DNA of 64,000 bases from Tolypeutes matacus (Eukaryota; Chordata; Mammalia; Cingulata; Chlamyphoridae): contig JAKSZT010054001.1 of assembly GCA_026826555.1 (NCBI GenBank), forward strand, positions 1,614,151 to 1,678,150, given 5' to 3'. Positions within the stretch are counted from its first letter, which is position 1. Each line of letters opens with the position of its first letter. Below are positions 60,425 through 64,000 of this stretch, in pieces. Position numbers and translations under genes: made by a program. Under the pieces are notes generated by a model. That model saw only the letters and a program-made list of their open reading frames with translations, was not told the origin of the DNA and made no database searches.

Positions 60425-60545
60425 AGTGACTCAGAGAAGGGAAGGGACTTACCCAAGGTCACAGAGAGTTGGCGTCAGCTCCAGGGCCAGAACTGTCCAT
60501 TCTCAATCTCTAGCCCCGTCATCTTTCCACCACACAGAGCTGGTT
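60425..60545 (-). repeat. MIR SINE fragment, antisense
   Basis: 'gggaagggacttacccaagg' 'tcacagagagttggcgtcag' is the reverse complement of the MIR core. Confidence 0.82.
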
Positions 60546-60724
60546 TGTAACATTGTTGCTCTGTCCCTGCAAACCTTGGACAAGGCTCTTTGCAGGTAGC
60601 ACCACTCCTACATAGCCCATGCTTTTCTAAGAATTATGGATTTTAAATGCTTGCTTTATGAAGGGCATGCTATTTATTATTTGGTGAAATACAGTTTTGT
60701 TTTGTTTAATATTTTATACCTAAT

Positions 60725-60840
60725 TTTACACATTCAACATAAATTTCTTCAGTATCCACTTTTCCAGATATTGTGGGCTCTATAAAAGTAAAGGAGCTGT
60801 CTTCTCAAGAAGGTTCCAATCTTGTATTTGTGATGTGAAC
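60725..60840 (-). repeat. L2-type fragment, antisense
   Basis: 'cattcaacataaatttcttc' 'agtatccacttttccagata' 'ttgtgggctc' has the shape of an antisense L2 3' end. Confidence 0.45.
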
Positions 60841-61222
60841 TTCTTTTCCCATTAGACTTCTGTTACAACATCTCTGGCTGATGGTTTAAAGAACACAAGG
60901 CTCTTGGAACTGATGAGATATTTCTGTATGGAAAGACCAGGTTGGATGGAACCATGAGTAGAAATTGATTGAATCCTATTTTCTGCACATTTAGCTGTTA
61001 GTCCATGTAGAGCTAGGTATCATTTCATGCCTAAAGGGTCTGTTCTGAACTTTGATATTGAATATCATCAAATATAATACAATGATAATTATATAATGAG
61101 AGCAGAGGAGACTGCTGAAGAGCAATTTAAAAATCATTTTTTTTTTCTAGTAGGTTATTAAAGATAAATGTAAACCTCTAAACCCCTGATTTCCTGCTGA
61201 TCTCCTCTTGGATGTATAGATG
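60841..61222. other. Intron, nothing recognised
   Basis: AT-rich, with a T-run at about 61137-61147. Confidence 0.5.
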
Positions 61223-61227
61223 GATAG

Positions 61228-61799
61228 TATATTTGTCAGCCAGAGGGGTGCTGATGCAAAGTACCAGAAATCTGTTGGCTTTTAAAAAGGGTATTTATTT
61301 GGAGTAGAAGCTTACAGTCACAAGGCCCTAAAGAATTCAGCTCAAGGTTATTTCTTCACCAAAGTCTGTTGCCACGTTTTGAAGCAAGATGGCGGACAAC
61401 CTCTGCCTGGTTTCTCCTTCCTTCTTCCTCTTTAGGCTCTGTGGGCCCAGCTTCTAATCTCAGCTGTAGGCTGACATAGGGCTTGTCTCTCTTCCCAGGG
61501 CTTTAGCTGTTTGAGCCTTCTCCTTTATGTCACGTGGCAGGACAAAATGACCAAGTTCTCTCCTCTTCCGTATCTTCCTCTGTGTGTATTCTTGAGTGAG
61601 TGTCAGTTTATATCAGCCCACCAAAGGGGCAGGAACTCAAACCTGAGTCAAACCCTACTGACAGGGTATAATCAAAACCCTAATCTTAAGAAATAATTTA
61701 ATCAAGACATCTCAGTCAAACCTAGTACAATCAAAGGGTATCCTGTTTACAAACATAATATCTCTTTTTAGAACTCATAAATAATATCAAACTGGTACA
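61228..61799 (-). mobile_element. Solo LTR of a xenarthran ERV, antisense, with target-site duplication
   Basis: On the minus strand it begins TGTACCAGTTTGAT and ends GGCTGACAAATATA. It is flanked on both sides by GATAG (61223-61227 and 61800-61804), an exact 5-bp target-site duplication. The sequence corresponds to the reverse complement of the same LTR group as 31494-32071. The reverse-complemented poly(A) region shows as 'gggtatttatttgg' at about 61289. No internal viral sequence remains. Confidence 0.88.
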
Positions 61800-62049
61800 G
61801 ATAGAGTAAGGGGGAAAAAAGAATAAAATGTTCTCTGGAATCAGGCCATTCCACTCAGCATTGTTTTTGTAGGAAACAAGGTTATTTTAAATTTCAACAT
61901 TTGCCAACAAACACTAAACAAGGATTGTGGGTTTTCACAGATGCAGATATAACTATGATGGTTAAAAAAACACACTTAAGAGAAGTAGTTGCTTGACATC
62001 ATATGATGCTTTGGTGATTTCAGAAAAGGTTTAAAGTTTACTTTACTTA

Positions 62050-62900
62050 ATATAGGTTTTGTGTACTTCTTGCATTTTTAAAAGTCCACCTATATAGTTC
62101 TTTTGGTGGTGCATATTTAGTACAATTTTATGTTTTAATCCAGCAACTTTATTGAACTGTTTCAACAATTCCATTAATTTTTCTAAAGATTATTTTTGTT
62201 TTTCTATATAGACAATAATTTTATCAGGGCATAATTAAAGTCCCCCCCCCTTCTAATAATTTAATTTATGTTTCTTGCAATTCTGTGAATAGAACTCACA
62301 GTATAATGTTTAATAGAACTGGGCATCTCACCCTTTTTCTGATCTTAACGTGAAAGTTTTCAATGTTTAAACAGTATATATGATTTAAGGGTAAATATTC
62401 AATTCCAGGAAAAGAAGTTCTCTTTTATCTCTAATATGAACTTTAAAAAAAAAAAATCATGAATAGGTATTGTGTTTTATACAATTTTAATACCTCTATT
62501 GAGATGATCTTATGCTTTTTTCCTTTATTTTTAAGTATAAAATAAAATGTTTTTTAGGTAAATTTACTGAGTGGTGCAACCAATCTGTTTTTAAAACACT
62601 CACATTGCTCAATAAAAGATCCTTTGTGCCTGTTTGCAGTCAATCCCTATTCCCACCCCCAGCTGTAAGCAACCACAATTCTGCTTTGCTTTCTATAGAT
62701 TTGCCGGTTGTGGATGCTTCACATACATGGAATCATGCAGTATATAGTCTTTTGCATCTGGCTTCTTTCACTAAGTGCAGTGTTTTGAGATTTATCCAAA
62801 TTGTAGCATGCATCCATAGCTGTGTTCCTTTTTTATTAAAGGTTAGTTGGACATTTGGATTGCTTCCAGTTTGGGATTATTACTTTAAACTTTTAGTATG
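62050..62900 (-). mobile_element. L1 LINE fragment, antisense (ORF2 and 3' region pieces)
   Basis: The left part has antisense ORF2-like sequence: 'ccagcaactttattgaactg' and 'tttctatatagacaataatt' 'ttatcagg'. The right part (62590-62890) has 'gcaaccacaattctgctttg' 'ctttctatagatttgccggt', 'atacatggaatcatgcagta' and 'tggcttctttcactaagtgc', the familiar antisense L1 3' UTR. Since ORF2-like sequence lies at lower coordinates than the 3' UTR, this arrangement is rearranged or represents two insertions. Confidence 0.75.
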
Positions 62901-62904
62901 GTAA

Positions 62905-63225
62905 AATTAATTAATATGTTTCTTAATGTTGAATTAAATTTACATTATCACAGTTTTTATTTCTTTCACTGCCTGTCATGTTTGGGCATGAAGATTATAT
63001 TAGCCTCTTAACATAGTTTGGAAATGTACTTGTTTTTTCAATACTTTGGAACAGTTTTGTAAAATAATACTGGAATGATTCAATCCATGAAAGTTTGGTA
63101 AAAATTACCTGTACATCTATGATCAGTTATTTTGTTTAGGGAAAGTTTTGTTACTACTGAATTAATTTACTTCATGGTTATACAACTATTCAGATATAAC
63201 AATCTTTAGTTACAAATGAAAAGTA
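62905..63225. other. Intron, nothing recognised
   Basis: AT-rich, no gene. Confidence 0.5.
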
Positions 63226-63642
63226 CCATTTTTTTTTAAAGATTTATTTTATTATTTATTCCCTGCACCACCACCCCCCCTTGTTGTTTGCGCTCCCTGT
63301 CTGCTCTTTGTGTCCATTCATTGTGTGCTCTCTGTGTCGGCTCGTCTTTTTTTTAGGAGGCACCGGGAACCAAACCCAGGACCTCTCATGTCGGAAAGAG
63401 GCACTCAATCGCTGAGCCACCTCTGCTCCCGGCCTTGTTGTGTCTTTCATTGTGTTTCCACTTTGTATCTCCATGTTGCATCATCTCGTTGCATAAGCTT
63501 GCCACGCTAGCCCGTTGCGCCAGCCTATCGGGTCAGCTTGCTGTCTTGCTCATCTTCTCTAGGAGGCACCAGAAACCGAACCTAGGATGTCCCATGTGGT
63601 AGGCAGGTTCCCAAATGCTTGAGCCACATCCACTTCCCAAAA
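63226..63642 (-). mobile_element. DAS-type SINE, long form, antisense
   Basis: In the minus direction it shows a box A like TGGCTCAGCGATTGAG and a box B like GGTTTGGTTCCC for the left unit, with a second tRNA-like head at about 63558-63640. The tail is the A-rich complement of 63229-63262. Same layout as 8537-9032. Confidence 0.88.
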
Positions 63643-63644
63643 TA

Positions 63645-63748
63645 GGGGGTTATTTAATTAATTTATTTATTTTTAAGGAGGTACCGGGGACTGAACCTGG
63701 AACCTTGTACGTGGAAAGTAGGCACTGAGCTATACCTACTCCACTTCT
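63645..63748 (-). mobile_element. DAS-type SINE, short monomer, antisense
   Basis: The minus strand reads GGAGTAGGTATAGCTCAGTG at the head (box A, tRNA-like) and AGGTTCAGTCCCC as box B, followed by an A-rich tail with AAATA units (complement of 63645-63676). The head is the best-preserved tRNA-like promoter in the window. Confidence 0.9.
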
Positions 63749-64000
63749 TTTTTTTTTTTTTTTTTAAGATTTATTTATTTATTGGCCCCTCACCCCTACC
63801 CCCTGTTGTTTTGCACTCACTGTCTGCTCTCTGTGTGTTCTTCTATGTCTGCTTGTCTTCTCTTTAGGTGGCACTGGGAACCAATCCTGAGACCTCCTGG
63901 AGTGGAGAGAGGCTGCTCAATCTCTTGTGCCACCCCAGCTCCCTGTTCTGCTGTGTCTCTTATTGGCTCTCTTCTGTGTCACTTTTTGTTGCATCATCTT
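63749..64000 (-). mobile_element. DAS-type SINE, long form, antisense, cut by the window edge
   Basis: The T-run at 63749-63766 is the complement of its A-tail, then 'ttgttttgcactcactgtct' 'gctctctgtgtgttctt' and 'ggtggcactgggaaccaatc' follow the same order as 63226-63642. It continues past the right edge. Confidence 0.88.

Larger units (their letters stand above)
6683..64000 (-). other. MACROD2: MACROD2 upstream intron (partial, at least 57 kb)
   Basis: Everything above the exon belongs to the intron that precedes it in the transcript. I looked for the preceding macro-domain exon (the part ending ...GYDLPAK plus a T) and for the remaining macro-domain exons and did not see them. A short exon could be missed by eye. 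No nested gene with a long open frame is present; FLRT3, known to be nested in a different MACROD2 intron in human, is not here. Confidence 0.8.

Noticed and set aside
62512..62904. A 130-codon open frame on the plus strand
   Set aside because: It covers antisense L1 3' sequence, so it is a by-product of the repeat.
1..64000. CRISPR array, bacterial operon, phage or other prokaryotic system
   Set aside because: No regularly spaced repeats, no dense coding, and mammalian repeats and splice sites throughout.
1..64000. An undescribed multi-gene system
   Set aside because: Only one exon of a known gene is present; the other signals are repeats, simple sequence and candidate non-coding elements.

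Overview
The window is mammalian nuclear DNA, almost all of it intron. The one coding segment I can identify is a single exon of MACROD2 on the minus strand (6561-6682). MACROD2 encodes a macro-domain enzyme that removes mono-ADP-ribose from proteins. The exon is intact, in frame, and bounded by a good acceptor (AG, with polypyrimidine tract and branch-point candidate) and a good donor (GTAAGT). Transcription runs from high to low coordinates, so 1-6560 is the downstream intron and 6683-64000 the upstream intron. I saw no second MACROD2 exon, which fits the very large introns of this gene in mammals.

The organism is most likely a xenarthran (armadillo, sloth or anteater). Three kinds of repeat point there: tRNA-derived SINEs of the DAS type (8537-9032, 17608-17720 and a cluster at 63226-64000); LTRs ending in a 'taagccaacccattg'-type segment (7865, 26781, 53717) or carrying a 'cagtttgat...gctgactaata' signature (31494, 61228); and an L1 3' end containing 'gtgtgggacagagtgtaaac' (50872-51304). 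Older placental repeats fill in the rest: MIR, L2, MER5-type hAT elements, MLT1 LTRs and 5'-truncated L1s.

Layout. 1-6560: AT-rich intron with a nearly full-length MIR at the start, purine-rich and T-tract microsatellites. 6561-6682: the exon. 6683-12300: intron with an LTR, a composite SINE and an L1 3' end. 12300-23160: an MLT1 LTR, a repeat-poor stretch, a recent 44-bp tandem duplication (14870-14952) and a DAS SINE beside a GT microsatellite. 23160-36120: the densest repeat area (MER5, L1, MIR, LTRs), including a near-perfect 63-bp inverted duplication (25761-25823 / 26532-26594) and a repeat-free stretch (30320-31490) that looks like conserved non-coding DNA. 36120-53000: L1 tails, MLT1 LTRs, polypurine tracts and repeat-poor blocks. 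53000-64000: an LTR nested in a MIR, a CCTTC satellite, a long polypurine tract, an LTR with an exact 5-bp target-site duplication, an antisense L1 and the SINE cluster at the right edge.

I found no CRISPR array, operon, mobile bacterial element or unknown multi-gene system. The open reading frames outside the exon are short and lie in repeats or AT-rich intron. Repeat names come from recognising consensus features by eye; boundaries are approximate unless a target-site duplication is quoted.
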